DNA of 64,000 bases from Corynebacterium massiliense DSM 45435 (GCF_028609805.1 NZ_CP063189.1:62001-126000); one strand, 5' to 3'; numbered from the stretch's first letter, positions 6,453 through 16,480 are shown. Translations and numbers: made by a program. Notes: generated by a model not told the origin, from the letters alone.

Positions 6453-8429
6453 ATGGCCAGCAACGATAATTGCCTGCATTACACGGCTTTCGGCGCGTCT
6501 TTAAATCTCGATGATGATTACCAAGCTCGGAAACTGCCGGACTGGCGGTTTGCCCATTTCTCCATTGCGCTGCCCCTTTTCGGGCTGGATGCTCCAGGCG
6601 AGGAGGGAAGCGACTGGGACGGGTGGATCACCGGACGTTTCAAGGGGCTGAAGCAAATCCAGTTCCCCGCACAAAGCGCGGCTGGCGGTTTTTCTCGTCC
6701 CGGTGAGAAGAACTGGGACTGCTCGCCGCGAATTTTTCACGTTACCGCGACAAACTGGTTCGCCCAGGCAATGAGAGCATCGGTCGGGGCGAAGAAAATC
6801 GATGGGCCGGTCAGTGATCTTGCGCAGAAAGAACCGAACGGGGGTTACCTGCGGACCGCCAAGAAATACTTATTTCATCCCGACATCTCATTCAATCAGG
6901 GCGATTGGGACAAGGACATCCCACTGCGTCCGGGGATAGATCACCCAGCGAATCAACCGAGCGAGTGTGAACAGCGCCTCTACTTAGCTTCCGATGATCG
7001 GAGAAGCGGTGAGAAGGGAAGCGCCCGAGAGCGGGTGAGCCTGTCTGCGGTGGAATATCTCGAGTTCGAGGATCCAGAACAGGTCTTTTCTGCTGAGAAA
7101 ACGTGCAGTAGGTTCCTCGTCCTGCAGATCACCGCTGAGAACCTGTCGTCTGACCAGCTCGAGAACCTCTCGTCCTCGCTGCGCCGAACGCGCACGAAGA
7201 TGCAGGTTAACCAGGCGACGCTGGATACGATCGGCTGGTTTGTAGAGACGCTCGGTGGTCCCCGGTCCAACGATCGGAAAGCCGCAAAAAAGGGCCGCAT
7301 CAATCCCCTGAAGTACTTCGTGGAGGTAGCAAAGAGTGTGTTGCCACGGGGAATGCGTAACGCCTACCTCACCCCGGGCGGCAGTTTCTCGGCGAATGGC
7401 GAGGACAGCTCCCTGCTTAAGCCCATCCGTGTGGCGGTAGCGGTTCCCGCGCGAAACCTAGAAGACATTGCGCGGCCAGCCCTTCTCGGACAGGGTGATG
7501 GCTGGTCTAGGGGTGACCAGTGGGCGTGGATGCTTGCAACCGGGGCGGATGAGTATTTCCGCGGGCTGCCCCGTCAAGACGAATCGGGCCTGGAGGGGTG
7601 CACGACGGCGCACGTGAGGCACTGGGCGACCCACCTGAACCAGGAAGGCATCGGCCTGGTGTGCACCGAACCGTTTGCCACCGGCAAGGACACGCCGGAG
7701 TTTGCTAACAAATACATCTGGATGTTGGCGCCAACACGCTACGTGGATTTGGCCCTGCTCGTGCGCCGTAGCGAGAAGTACCTTTTGTATTTAAGCCGGG
7801 CGCTGCGCGAAATGGAGTTCGAGGACGGTCAGGCCCAAGGCGCATTGAGTGTTCCGTACGGGGCGGAGATCAGAACGGCGAATGTCGAGGCCATAGAACG
7901 CGCTAGTAGAAACTTGGATCAGAGCTTGGAGAGGTTTCAGAAGCTCCAGCGCGACTTTCTGACATTGCGCGATGTTTTGTGGTTCGAGTCAGTTCCCGGC
8001 CGCAGCGACGGAACTCGAATCCTCGCTGGCCTGCAAGAAGCGACCGGCACGATGCACCACTACAAGGACGTGCTGGATGAGCTGCGGCTGCGCAAAGATA
8101 CGTATTCCACGACGTACCGTCAGTTGGAGCTGGGATTCCAACGGCGCAGAGCGGAGGCCCGTGAGCGAGACGCCGAAAGGCGAGAGAAGGAAGCAGCCGA
8201 ACGCGATTCCCTCAACCTCGTTCTGGCCTTCGCCGCGCTAGCGCTGGCCGTTCCCGCTATCGTCGACCAACTTCCGCTGGAAGGCGGCAGCTGGTGGCCG
8301 GTTGTCATCTCCTTCATCACCATTGTCGTGTTGAGTTTTACTGCGCGGTGGTGGTTGCCGTGGCTCCGGCGGCGGCTCGTGGCCCGTAAATCATCCCGGC
8401 ACCTAAACGAGGATCAACCCGCGGGCTGA
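6453..8429 (+). CDS. Large uncharacterised protein with CorA-like C-terminal coiled coil and two membrane helices
   Basis: The protein has 658 residues: a long soluble N-terminal region (about 1-430), a predicted helical or coiled-coil region rich in Leu, Arg and Glu (about 430-585), then two membrane helices near 587-607 and 614-638 and a basic tail. This soluble domain, long helix and paired helices at the extreme C-terminus recalls the CorA cation-channel topology, but I do not see the GMN signature that defines CorA. The stretch appears lower in GC and uses more A/T-ending codons than flanking genes, which may mean transfer. As the last gene of the 5.2-8.4 kb operon it may be the main soluble sensor or effector. 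Confidence 0.72.
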   Translation: MASNDNCLHYTAFGASLNLDDDYQARKLPDWRFAHFSIALPLFGLDAPGEEGSDWDGWITGRFKGLKQIQFPAQSAAGGFSRPGEKNWDCSPRIFHVTATNWFAQAMRASVGAKKIDGPVSDLAQKEPNGGYLRTAKKYLFHPDISFNQGDWDKDIPLRPGIDHPANQPSECEQRLYLASDDRRSGEKGSARERVSLSAVEYLEFEDPEQVFSAEKTCSRFLVLQITAENLSSDQLENLSSSLRRTRTKMQVNQATLDTIGWFVETLGGPRSNDRKAAKKGRINPLKYFVEVAKSVLPRGMRNAYLTPGGSFSANGEDSSLLKPIRVAVAVPARNLEDIARPALLGQGDGWSRGDQWAWMLATGADEYFRGLPRQDESGLEGCTTAHVRHWATHLNQEGIGLVCTEPFATGKDTPEFANKYIWMLAPTRYVDLALLVRRSEKYLLYLSRALREMEFEDGQAQGALSVPYGAEIRTANVEAIERASRNLDQSLERFQKLQRDFLTLRDVLWFESVPGRSDGTRILAGLQEATGTMHHYKDVLDELRLRKDTYSTTYRQLELGFQRRRAEARERDAERREKEAAERDSLNLVLAFAALALAVPAIVDQLPLEGGSWWPVVISFITIVVLSFTARWWLPWLRRRLVARKSSRHLNEDQPAG

Positions 8430-8508
8430 CGACACTGACCGGCAGGCGCCGCACCATTGATTCCCGTACGCGACTTACGTATTCGTCCGCTAATGGGAGT
8501 TGTGGGAA

Positions 8509-9624
8509 ATGAAGAGAATTTTAGGGCTCGATATTGCCCGGGCGGTCGCCATCCTCGGGATGCTGGCCGATCACTTCGGCCCGCCGTGGCTAATGAACTG
8601 GGTGCAGGGCTGGCCGTCGCTCATGTTCGCCTTTCTGTCCGGCATCTCGCTGAGCCTGATGTGGAAGCGCTACCCGCGCTCGAGCATCGTGATCCGCGGG
8701 CTGGTGCTCACCGTCCTCGGCGTCCTCCTCGGATCACTGGGCGCGGACATGATGATCATCCTGTCCACGTTGGGCGTCTCATTCATGTTGGCCGCACTGT
8801 TCATCGGCGCCCGCCCGAAATGGCTCATCGGCGGCTCGGTGGCCGCCATCATCGTCATGCCGATCGTCTCCTTCGCGCTTCGTATGTTCGTCTTCCTGCC
8901 GGCAGGCGACGAGGCGGGAGTCTTCCCGCGCCTGGATCACTTCACCTCGCTGGAGGGCATCCACATGGCGGTGCAGGGGGTGCTGCTTGACGGCATCTAT
9001 CCCGTCGCCACCTGGCTGCCGGTGATTGGGCTGGGAGTGGGCATCGGCAAGCTGGGCATCGCCGACATGAATCGCGGCCGTATGGCCCTGGCCGGCCTCG
9101 GTAGCGCGGCCGCGTCGGCGGCTGTCGCCCTCGGCGCCCTAGCCTGCGGCATCAAACCCGCGATGCTCGCGATGATGGACCCGCAGGACATCGGCATCGA
9201 CCACATCGGCCCGGACAATTTCCGGCTCATCTTGTCCGGCCTGGGCACCCCGATGGCGCCGGCGGACCTGCTGTTCAACGACGCGCACACCGGCACCATG
9301 GGCGATGTTGCCCTCTGCGTGGGCATCAGCCTCATGCTGCTCGCCGCCTGCCTGTGGCTCGGCGACAGGTTCGGCACGGCGCTGTACCCGCTCATCGCCA
9401 CCGGCTCGTGCGCGCTCACCGTCTACGTGGGTCAGGTGCTGGCCTCGGCGGGCATCAACCGGTGGCTGCCGGACGTGACCGATGTGGGCGCGGAGAACCT
9501 CGTCCCCTTCGCCGCCTACGCCGGCACCGCCGTCGTCTTCTGCTCGCTGTGGAAGCTGTACTTCCGCCGCGGCCCGCTGGAAGAGGCGCTGCACTTCGTG
9601 TCCACAAAGGGGAAAGCGCGATGA
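8509..9624 (+). CDS. Multi-pass membrane protein, DUF418/HGSNAT-like putative acyltransferase
   Basis: The protein has 371 residues with about ten hydrophobic segments. The N-terminus, with GLDIARAVAILGM followed by a conserved His, matches the start of DUF418/DUF1624 and heparan-alpha-glucosaminide acetyltransferase-like membrane proteins. These are thought to move acyl groups onto envelope sugars. I take the ATG at 8509 over a TTG three codons upstream because GGGAG lies about 10 nt before it. The downstream esterase gene overlaps by 4 bp (ATGA). Together they suggest addition and removal of acyl groups at the envelope; this pairing is an inference. Confidence 0.72.
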   Translation: MKRILGLDIARAVAILGMLADHFGPPWLMNWVQGWPSLMFAFLSGISLSLMWKRYPRSSIVIRGLVLTVLGVLLGSLGADMMIILSTLGVSFMLAALFIGARPKWLIGGSVAAIIVMPIVSFALRMFVFLPAGDEAGVFPRLDHFTSLEGIHMAVQGVLLDGIYPVATWLPVIGLGVGIGKLGIADMNRGRMALAGLGSAAASAAVALGALACGIKPAMLAMMDPQDIGIDHIGPDNFRLILSGLGTPMAPADLLFNDAHTGTMGDVALCVGISLMLLAACLWLGDRFGTALYPLIATGSCALTVYVGQVLASAGINRWLPDVTDVGAENLVPFAAYAGTAVVFCSLWKLYFRRGPLEEALHFVSTKGKAR

Positions 9625-10691
9625 CAAAGATCGCAGGGTGGGCGGTGGCCGCCGCCATCACGCTCGTGGGGTTGGTGGCCCTGCCCGCCGGCTCGAACGC
9701 GGCGTCGTTTTTCCTCTCCGTCGTCCTGCCCACCCTGGCGCCCTGGTTGGCCGCGGCGGCGCTGGGGATTGCGGGCCTGGCGCTGTGGCGGAACAAGAAG
9801 GCGCTGGCTCTCCTCGCCGCGGCCGGTGCGGTGCTGCCTGTCTGGGCCATTGCCGGGCAGTACGTCGGCGCGTCGCGCGCGGGTGTCAGCCTCAACCTCG
9901 CCCGGGCAATGGCGCCCGGGTCGATGGAGGCGTCCACCCCGCCCCAGACTGTCCACGGGATGCAGGTCTACGGCGCCGAAGCCGGCAAGGCCAAGCCCAT
10001 CATCTTCAACGTCCACGGCGGCGGGTGGAAGGACGATGCGGAGATGCCCGCCACCCTGGAGGAGCTCGCTCGCGCCGGCTTCGTCGTCGTCCGCCCCACC
10101 TACCCGCTGGCGGACGCGGAGCATCCCACCTTCGATGCGGCGCCCGCTGCGCTTGCCGATGCCTACCGCTGGGTCAGCGAGCACCCCCACGAGGTGGGCG
10201 GCGACGCCGGCCAGATATACGTCTTCGGTGACTCCGCCGGCGGCGGGCTGGGGCTGAACTTGGCTTACCGCGTGGCGCAGGGGCTGGACGCCGGATCCAC
10301 CCCGCGGGCGGTGGTGGCACTGTACCCCACGGTGGACTTGGAGGCGGTCGAAGGCGTGAAGTCTCTGGGTGCCTTTCAGGCGGTGCGCGACTACCTGGGC
10401 GGCTCGTCGGCCGAACACCCAGAGCGGTACCGGGAGCAGGACACCGCCACGTGGCTAAGCCCCGAGGCGCCGCCGACGCTCATCATCCAGGGCGGCCGCG
10501 ACACGTTCGTGCCGCCGGACTCGGTGCGGCGCTTTGTAGACCAGGCCCGGGAAACTGGCGTGGACATCGACTACGTCTCCGTGCCCGCCGCCAACCACGC
10601 CTTCGACGTCGCCGCGCGGGGGAGCCTGGGCCAGCAGCTGGTGGAGAAGGCAACCGCCCGCTTCTTCGCCGGGCATGAAGCGGCCGACTAG
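9621..10691 (+). CDS. Membrane-anchored alpha/beta-hydrolase (HSL-type esterase/lipase)
   Basis: The protein has 356 residues. About 85 N-terminal residues form two or three membrane helices, followed by an alpha/beta-hydrolase domain. It has the oxyanion motif HGGGW near residue 130, the nucleophile elbow GDSAGGG near 204, an acid-loop Asp in GGRDTFVPP near 295 and the catalytic His in ANHAFD near 325. All three triad members are present. The start overlaps the preceding membrane gene (ATGA, 9621-9624), so the two are coupled. The stop shares the sequence CTAG (10688-10691) with the convergent phospholipase gene. The substrate is probably a short-chain acyl ester, unproven. Confidence 0.82.
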   Translation: MTKIAGWAVAAAITLVGLVALPAGSNAASFFLSVVLPTLAPWLAAAALGIAGLALWRNKKALALLAAAGAVLPVWAIAGQYVGASRAGVSLNLARAMAPGSMEASTPPQTVHGMQVYGAEAGKAKPIIFNVHGGGWKDDAEMPATLEELARAGFVVVRPTYPLADAEHPTFDAAPAALADAYRWVSEHPHEVGGDAGQIYVFGDSAGGGLGLNLAYRVAQGLDAGSTPRAVVALYPTVDLEAVEGVKSLGAFQAVRDYLGGSSAEHPERYREQDTATWLSPEAPPTLIIQGGRDTFVPPDSVRRFVDQARETGVDIDYVSVPAANHAFDVAARGSLGQQLVEKATARFFAGHEAAD

Positions 10692-12526
10692 AGGTGGGAA
10701 GAGCCGAACAGGGAAGACGACGCGGACGAGGAGCCGGAGCCCCCGGCGGGCGCGGAGCCGGCGGCATCGATACGGAAGCCCGCGGGCCCGAGGATGGTGA
10801 AGTCGTAGTCGCCGTCGATGTCGACCGCGATGCGCTCTTCGCCCTGCACGTCGTAGGCCATGACGTCGTCCTTCGGGGCGTGGAACGGGTAGATGAGCAT
10901 GTTCGCGGCGGCCGGGCCGTCGTTGCGCAGGATGATGTCTACGCCGCCGGCACGTGGGATGACCGCGGCGGACAGGTCGTAGGGCAGCGGCCGCTGCGGG
11001 CGCTCGCCGGGTTCTTGCTCCGGCATGCCGGCTACGTCTGCGGCAGGCGGCTCCGGCTTCCAGCGCGGCTCGAGCGGATCGGCCGGCTGCGGCCGGCCGA
11101 CCGGGGAGTACGACTTCGGCTGCTGGAAGTCGAAGGCGCTGGTGAGATCGCCGCAGATGCGGCGGCGCCAGGCGGAGATTGTGGGTACCGAAATGCCCTT
11201 CCACGCCTCCAGGAACTGCGCGGCGGAGGTGTGGTCGAAGACCTCGGAGCAGCGGTAGCCGCCCACGGTCCACGGCGAGATGATCGTGGTGGGCACGCGG
11301 TTGCCCAGGCCCACCGGGGTGCCGCGGTACCACTCATCCTTTTCGGCGCGCGGCGGGCGCGGCGGCACGACGTGGTCGAAGTACCCGTCGTTTTCGTCAA
11401 AGGTGATGATGAGCGCGGTCTTCTTCCACACGTCGGGGTTGTTGCCCAGGGCATCGAGAAGCCGGTAGATGAAGTTCGCGGACGCGCGCGGCGAGGACGC
11501 CGAGGGGTGCTCGCACTCGTCGGCGGACGCGACCAGCCAGGACACGGTGGGCAGGGCATCCTTTTCGATGTCCCGCGCCACCCGGTCCGTCAGCGTCCCC
11601 AGCTCCGAGCGGTACAGGGCCCGGTCGAAGATGTGCCGCTCGTGGTCGGTGAGCCTGCTTAAATCCAGCTCTGGGACGTCTTCGCCGTCGGCCAGCGCCG
11701 AGTAGTACTCCTCCGCGGAGTGCTTGTACTTGGCAGGGAAGACCTTCCGCGCCACGTCCTTGGTGTAGCGGAAATACTCCAGGTTGTTGTCGGTGTAGTT
11801 GTCGTACTCCTGGTACACGCGCCAGTCGATGCCGGCTTCATCCAGCACCTCCGCCAGGCACGGCCAGTCGTAGCCCGGGTGGATGGCGTCGTAGGCGCGG
11901 TTATCCAGCGCGCGCTCGGCGGGCGAGAGCGGCTCGTGGCCGGTGGTGCCCGAAAAGAAGAAGTTGCGGTTCGGCGACGTGGAGGTCGGCGCGGAGCAGA
12001 AGTACTGGTCGCAGACGGTGAAGGTGTCGGCGAGCTCGTACTGGAAGGGGAGATCCTTGCGGTCGTAGTACGCCATCGTCGCGGCGGTCTTCGCGGGGAT
12101 CCAGTTGTCGCACCACCCGTCGTTTAGGGCGGCGGTGCCGCCGTCCCAGTCGTGGTTGAGCGCGTCGACGTTCTCGCCGTTCATGGACTGCCGGCCGGCC
12201 GCCTGGCGGATGGAAAACGGCAGCACGGTCTCGTCGCCGTCGGCTTTCTGCGCGAAGACGTTGCGGTCGCCCTCGCGCTGGCGCAGCGCGTTGTCATCGC
12301 CAAAGCCCTGCACGCCGCGCAGGGAGCCGAAGTAGTGGTCGAAGGCGCGGTTTTCCTGCATGAGGAAGATGACGTGCTTGAGATCGTCTAGGGACCCGGC
12401 GGGTGCCGAGTGCGCGATCTGCTGCAACAGTGACGGCGGCAGGAGGGAGGCGCCGGCGGCCGCCGCGCCCGCCTTGAGCACGGTGCGGCGGGAAGGGGTG
12501 GAATGGTGAGGCTCGTTAAAAATCAC
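10688..12526 (-). CDS. Tat-exported phospholipase C / phosphoesterase family protein
   Basis: The protein has 612 residues. The N-terminus carries a twin-arginine signal (PSRRTVLKAG, then a hydrophobic Ala-rich stretch), so it is exported folded. The body matches the bacterial phospholipase C / acid-phosphatase superfamily: HVIFLMQENRAFDHYFG near residue 55, the Asn/Asp-rich FFFSGTTGHEPLSP, and the metal-site segment LIITFDENDGYFDHV in the middle. The C-terminus (about 500-612) is a beta-rich domain also seen in PlcN-type enzymes. It likely releases phosphorylated head groups from phospholipids. The GTG start follows a TACCGT box by 6 nt (leaderless). It diverges from phoD, suggesting phosphate scavenging. 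Confidence 0.87.
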   Translation of the reverse strand: MIFNEPHHSTPSRRTVLKAGAAAAGASLLPPSLLQQIAHSAPAGSLDDLKHVIFLMQENRAFDHYFGSLRGVQGFGDDNALRQREGDRNVFAQKADGDETVLPFSIRQAAGRQSMNGENVDALNHDWDGGTAALNDGWCDNWIPAKTAATMAYYDRKDLPFQYELADTFTVCDQYFCSAPTSTSPNRNFFFSGTTGHEPLSPAERALDNRAYDAIHPGYDWPCLAEVLDEAGIDWRVYQEYDNYTDNNLEYFRYTKDVARKVFPAKYKHSAEEYYSALADGEDVPELDLSRLTDHERHIFDRALYRSELGTLTDRVARDIEKDALPTVSWLVASADECEHPSASSPRASANFIYRLLDALGNNPDVWKKTALIITFDENDGYFDHVVPPRPPRAEKDEWYRGTPVGLGNRVPTTIISPWTVGGYRCSEVFDHTSAAQFLEAWKGISVPTISAWRRRICGDLTSAFDFQQPKSYSPVGRPQPADPLEPRWKPEPPAADVAGMPEQEPGERPQRPLPYDLSAAVIPRAGGVDIILRNDGPAAANMLIYPFHAPKDDVMAYDVQGEERIAVDIDGDYDFTILGPAGFRIDAAGSAPAGGSGSSSASSSLFGSSHL

Positions 12527-12707
12527 GCAGTCACGGTAGACCGCGGCCTTTAACCCGGGTTGAACTCCGCTTCACGCCGAGATGAATTTAATCGCCCTCC
12601 CGCGGGCGCGTTCCCCGACATTTTCCCTCACCGTCATCATCTATTCACCCCGCCTTCCTAAGCTCCAACAGGTTCCTATCTTGTCGAACAATGGAGCTCA
12701 ACCTTTC

Positions 12708-14240
12708 ATGTCCCAGTGTTTTAACCGACGTAGTTTCCTGCAGATCGCGGGCGTTTCCGCCGCCGCGGTCGCCGCGGGCATTTCAGCGCCCGCGAACGCG
12801 CAATCCAGTTCGCTGAGCTCATCGCTCAGTTCCCACCCAGGTTCCGCGGGCGGCGAGGACCTGTTCGGCCTCGGCGTGGCCGCCGGATCCCCGCGCCACG
12901 ATTCCATGATCCTGTGGACCCGCCTCGCCCCTAACCCGCTTGCCGATGACGGCCACGGCGGCATGACCGGCGGCGACGTCACCGTCCGCTGGGAGGTGGC
13001 TACGGACGGGGACTTTCGGGACATCGTCAAGCGCGGCGAGGCCTTGGCCCAGCGCGAGCTCGCCCACTCGGTACACCCGCAGGTAGACGGGCTCGAACCG
13101 GCGACCGAGTACTTCTACCGCTTCGAGGTGGAGGGCAACGTCAGCCCCGTCGGGCGTTTCAAGACGCTGCCCGCCCCGGGCGCGGACGTGGACAAGTTCA
13201 CCTTCACGGTCGCCTCCTGTCAGGCCTGGTATCACGGCCACTTCACGGCGTGGAAGCACATCGTGGACGAGCCGGACCTGGACCTCACCGTCTTCGTCGG
13301 CGACTACATCTACGAGTACGCCATTGAGGAGGGCGACAACCTCCTGCGCCAGGGCGCGACCGTGACCGACGCGTTTAAGGCGAAGGTGGAAACGCTCGAG
13401 CAGTACCGCCTGCGCTACTCGCTGTTCAAGTCCGACAAGCACCTGCAGGCCGCGCACGCCCGCGCCGCGATGGCCGTGGTGTGGGACGACCACGAGGTGG
13501 AAAACAACTACGCCGGCGTCATCTCCGAGGTGGGCACCCGCGCCGAGCACTTCCTCTACCAGCGCGCCGCGGCCTACCGCGCGTTCTACGAGAACCTGCC
13601 GGTCGCGCCTCCCGCGCTTCCCGATGGCCCGCACAACCGCATCTACGACAGCTTCGACGTCGGCTCGCTCATCCGCTTCAACCTGGTGGATACCCGCCAG
13701 TACCGCGAGGAGGCCTCCGAGACCGCCAGCATCCTGGGCGCCGAGCAGGAGGAATGGCTGTACAACCAGCTGGAGACCAGCCCGGCGCAGTGGAACATCG
13801 TGGTCAACAGCGTCGTGGTTGTCCCCATCGCGGACAGCATCGACCAGTGGGACGGGTTCCCGGCCGCCCGCGAGCGGCTTATCGATCACCTCTCCCGCGT
13901 CAGTGACCCGGTTGTGCTGACCGGCGACATCCACCAGCACTGCGCGGCGGACATCCAGACCGCCGACGGCGACCCGGTCGGCGTGGAGCTGGTGGCCACC
14001 TCCATTGCGTCCGACGGCGACGGCTTTGCCGGCAGCAAGAGCAAGGAGTGGCTGGAAAAGCCGTACGTGAAGGCGATGGACAAGCGCCGCGGCTACATCA
14101 AGGTGGACGTCACCCGCGATCATCTGGACTTCGAGTTCGTGGTCGTGCCGTGGATCGAGCGCGACGACACCGCCCCGCGCGAGACCGCGTTCGCGTTCCG
14201 CACCCAGGCCGGCGAGCACACGCTCCGCGAGCTGAAGTAA
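12708..14240 (+). CDS. phoD: Tat-exported PhoD-like alkaline phosphatase/phosphodiesterase
   Basis: The protein has 510 residues. A Tat signal RRSFLQIAG is followed by an Ala-rich hydrophobic stretch ending in ANAQ. An N-terminal Ig-like domain (about 55-160) precedes the metallophosphoesterase core. Metal-ligand segments are visible: SCQAWYHGHF, FVGDYIYEY, WDDHEVENNY and LTGDIHQHC. PhoD enzymes hydrolyse phosphate mono- or diesters outside the membrane. I chose the ATG at 12708 because it puts the twin-Arg at residues 7-8 and GGAG lies 11 nt upstream; the longer reading would bury the signal. It diverges from phospholipase C across about 180 bp and is followed 21 nt later by a small partner gene. 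Confidence 0.88.
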   Translation: MSQCFNRRSFLQIAGVSAAAVAAGISAPANAQSSSLSSSLSSHPGSAGGEDLFGLGVAAGSPRHDSMILWTRLAPNPLADDGHGGMTGGDVTVRWEVATDGDFRDIVKRGEALAQRELAHSVHPQVDGLEPATEYFYRFEVEGNVSPVGRFKTLPAPGADVDKFTFTVASCQAWYHGHFTAWKHIVDEPDLDLTVFVGDYIYEYAIEEGDNLLRQGATVTDAFKAKVETLEQYRLRYSLFKSDKHLQAAHARAAMAVVWDDHEVENNYAGVISEVGTRAEHFLYQRAAAYRAFYENLPVAPPALPDGPHNRIYDSFDVGSLIRFNLVDTRQYREEASETASILGAEQEEWLYNQLETSPAQWNIVVNSVVVVPIADSIDQWDGFPAARERLIDHLSRVSDPVVLTGDIHQHCAADIQTADGDPVGVELVATSIASDGDGFAGSKSKEWLEKPYVKAMDKRRGYIKVDVTRDHLDFEFVVVPWIERDDTAPRETAFAFRTQAGEHTLRELK

Positions 14241-14261
14241 CCCCGAGGAAGGACACACACT

Positions 14262-15134
14262 ATGAGCTTGTACAAGTCGATCGCGAACGGTCTGTCCAGC
14301 CTGTTTGGCCCCGGCGACGGCAACGGCAAGGCGGGTGGGGCGGTGCGCAACCTGCGCGCCGAGCCGAAGCTGATGGAGAATCTGCTGACCTGGGAACCGG
14401 TGGGGTGGGACACGGCACTCGACCACTACCGCGTGCTCGGCGTCGGCCAGGACGGCAAGGAACAACTGCTGGGCAAGACCATCTTCCCCTTCTTCCGCCA
14501 CGACCGGCTGGATCCCGCCGGGGAGACGTGGCGCTACGCCGTGGAGATCGTGGATGCCGCCGGGGGAGTATCGCCGCGTGCCGATGCCCCGCAGACCTCC
14601 TCCATCGCGTCCGTCACCGTGGGTGCGGAGCTTGCCCGCCTGGGCGACTTCGACCGCAAGGACCTGGAGTTCAAGTACGCGCCGAAGGACTACAAGAAGA
14701 TCGTTACGGCCTACCCCGACCAGAAGATCGTGGCGGGGCCGGATGCCGCGGCGGGCGACGTGGCCTACCTGCTGCCCGGCCCGGGCGATAAGTGGGCCGG
14801 CAACAAGGCCTACACCTTGGAGTGGACGGTGGACATCGCCGAGCCCGCCGACGACTGCGCGCTCGCGCTGTGGCTGGTGGACACCACGAAGCTGGGCGGC
14901 ACCCTGGACGTGCAGGTCAACGATTTCTCTAAGGCCGTCGATCTGCCGCAGGGCGCGACCAAGGGCTCGCGGTCGGGCGATGCGAGCGGGGAGAAGACCG
15001 CCCTGAAGCCGGTTGCCATCGAGTTCGACCTGCCGGCGGGAACGCTGAAAGAAGGCACGAACACGCTGGTTTTCACGGTGAGCGAGGGCGGCTGGCTCGC
15101 CTGGGACGCGCTGGGGCTGTTCCGAAAGGGCTAG
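14262..15134 (+). CDS. Beta-sandwich protein of unknown function linked to PhoD
   Basis: The protein has 290 residues and no clear signal peptide. An FN3-like segment at about 25-110 is followed by a region resembling the carbohydrate-binding jelly-roll domain found at the end of rhamnogalacturonan lyases; the closing motif GTNTLVFTVSEGGWLAWDAL is typical. No lyase catalytic module is present. Translation probably begins at 14262 behind GAGGAAGG, 21 nt after phoD, so the two are co-expressed. It may bind a polysaccharide or teichuronic-type substrate, or assist export, but this is inference. Its stop shares CTAG with the convergent M20 peptidase gene. Confidence 0.68.
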   Translation: MSLYKSIANGLSSLFGPGDGNGKAGGAVRNLRAEPKLMENLLTWEPVGWDTALDHYRVLGVGQDGKEQLLGKTIFPFFRHDRLDPAGETWRYAVEIVDAAGGVSPRADAPQTSSIASVTVGAELARLGDFDRKDLEFKYAPKDYKKIVTAYPDQKIVAGPDAAAGDVAYLLPGPGDKWAGNKAYTLEWTVDIAEPADDCALALWLVDTTKLGGTLDVQVNDFSKAVDLPQGATKGSRSGDASGEKTALKPVAIEFDLPAGTLKEGTNTLVFTVSEGGWLAWDALGLFRKG

Positions 15135-16480
15135 GCGGCTCCAGCCCCAGCCCCGCCCAAGAACCGGTTCACCAGCGACGCGTAGGCCTTCACGGTCAGC
15201 TCGAGGTCTTCCAGGTAGAGGCACTCGTCGTGGCTGTGGAGCTCGTCGTTGGCGGACGCCATGTCGCGGGCGGGCGCGTGGAGCGCGAAGCCGTAGCCGA
15301 CCCCGCCCAGGCGGCGCGCCATGCGGAGATCCGACCCGCCCGTGGCGTGGACGGGCACGACCTGCGCGTTGGGGAAGAATTCGTGGGCAGTGTCCTCGAT
15401 GGCCCGCCACAGCGCGGTGTCGGTGGACGATTCGGTGGCGTCTTCGGTGATGAGGTGCTCAATATCCACCTCGTCGGCCATGTCTCCCAGCGCGGCGCGG
15501 AGGAAGGCGTCGATGTCCTCTTGCTTCTGCCCCGGGAAGGGGCGGATATCCATCTCTAGGTACGCGTGCGAGGGCAACACATTGATGGCCCCGCCGGCGC
15601 GCAGGACCGTCTGGGCCACGGTGGTGTGCGAGGACGCGTGGGCGTGCGCGGCGAGGTTCCCAAACTTTTCGTAGTCCGCGGCGCTCCCGTCGCCGCGGGT
15701 GAGGGCCTTTTCCGTCTCCGGATCGAACTGGAACGCCTTTACGAACCCCTGCCACACGTCGTTGCTCGTCGCCGGCGGCTCGGCGGCGGCGATGCGGCGG
15801 GCGACCTCACCGATCTTCGCAACCGCAGAGACCTTGCCAAACGGGGTGGAACCGTGCCCGGCATCGCCATGGACGTGGAGCCGGCGCTGCCCGGCGCCCT
15901 TTTCGCCCACGTTGAACGCGAGCGCGTCGCCGCCGGGCACCGGCAGGTGGCTCCCGCCGGTCTCGGACAGGCAGTTCTTCCACGAAAACGCCTCGGGCCG
16001 GTTCTCAAAGAGCCACCCCGACCCCAATCCGCCGCGGGCCTCCTCATCGGCCATGCCCACGAAGGTGAGCTCGCCGCCCGGGTTGCCGCGCCGGGCCACC
16101 TCGCGGGTGACCGCGGCCTGGGTGGCGGTAATAAACAGCATGTCCACCGCGCCGCGGCCGTAGAGCTTGCCGTCCTCGATGACCGCCTCAAAAGGCGGCT
16201 TGGTCCACTTGTCCTCGTCGACCGGGACGACGTCGGTGTGGCCCAGCAGGGTGAGCGGCTCCGCGCCGGGGTCGCCAGCCGGGACGGAAAACGCGATGGA
16301 CACCCGGCCCGGGTGCGGCTCGAAGCGTTGGATCTTCACCGCGTCTTTCACGTCGGCAAAGAAACGCTCGAGCGTGTCCGCGTTGCGGTATTCCGCGCCG
16401 GAGTCGGCGGTCAGGTCGTTCACGCAGGCGTTGCGGATGAGTTCGCGGAGGAGGGCCAGGGTGTCATCGTAAAGCGTCAT
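15131..16480 (-). CDS. M20/M25/M40 family metallopeptidase
   Basis: The protein has 449 residues and is probably cytoplasmic. The zinc-ligand and catalytic segment [15 protein letters not shown] near residue 78 and the following GRGAVDM match the M20 family, as does the general-base Glu in MADEEARGG near 148 and a late His in the C-terminal segment. Such enzymes are dipeptidases, carboxypeptidases or deacylases; length near 450 fits the larger dipeptidase/acetylornithine-deacetylase-like group. The ATG has a TACGCT -10 box 6 nt upstream, hence leaderless. It diverges from bioB across 92 bp, which also holds the BioQ-type operator. Confidence 0.87.
   Translation of the reverse strand: MTLYDDTLALLRELIRNACVNDLTADSGAEYRNADTLERFFADVKDAVKIQRFEPHPGRVSIAFSVPAGDPGAEPLTLLGHTDVVPVDEDKWTKPPFEAVIEDGKLYGRGAVDMLFITATQAAVTREVARRGNPGGELTFVGMADEEARGGLGSGWLFENRPEAFSWKNCLSETGGSHLPVPGGDALAFNVGEKGAGQRRLHVHGDAGHGSTPFGKVSAVAKIGEVARRIAAAEPPATSNDVWQGFVKAFQFDPETEKALTRGDGSAADYEKFGNLAAHAHASSHTTVAQTVLRAGGAINVLPSHAYLEMDIRPFPGQKQEDIDAFLRAALGDMADEVDIEHLITEDATESSTDTALWRAIEDTAHEFFPNAQVVPVHATGGSDLRMARRLGGVGYGFALHAPARDMASANDELHSHDECLYLEDLELTVKAYASLVNRFLGGAGAGAA

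Noticed and set aside
12819..15410. A very long minus-strand open frame opposite phoD and its partner
   Set aside because: It is the antisense shadow of well-supported plus-strand genes in GC-rich DNA; the sequence has no domain and no start signal.
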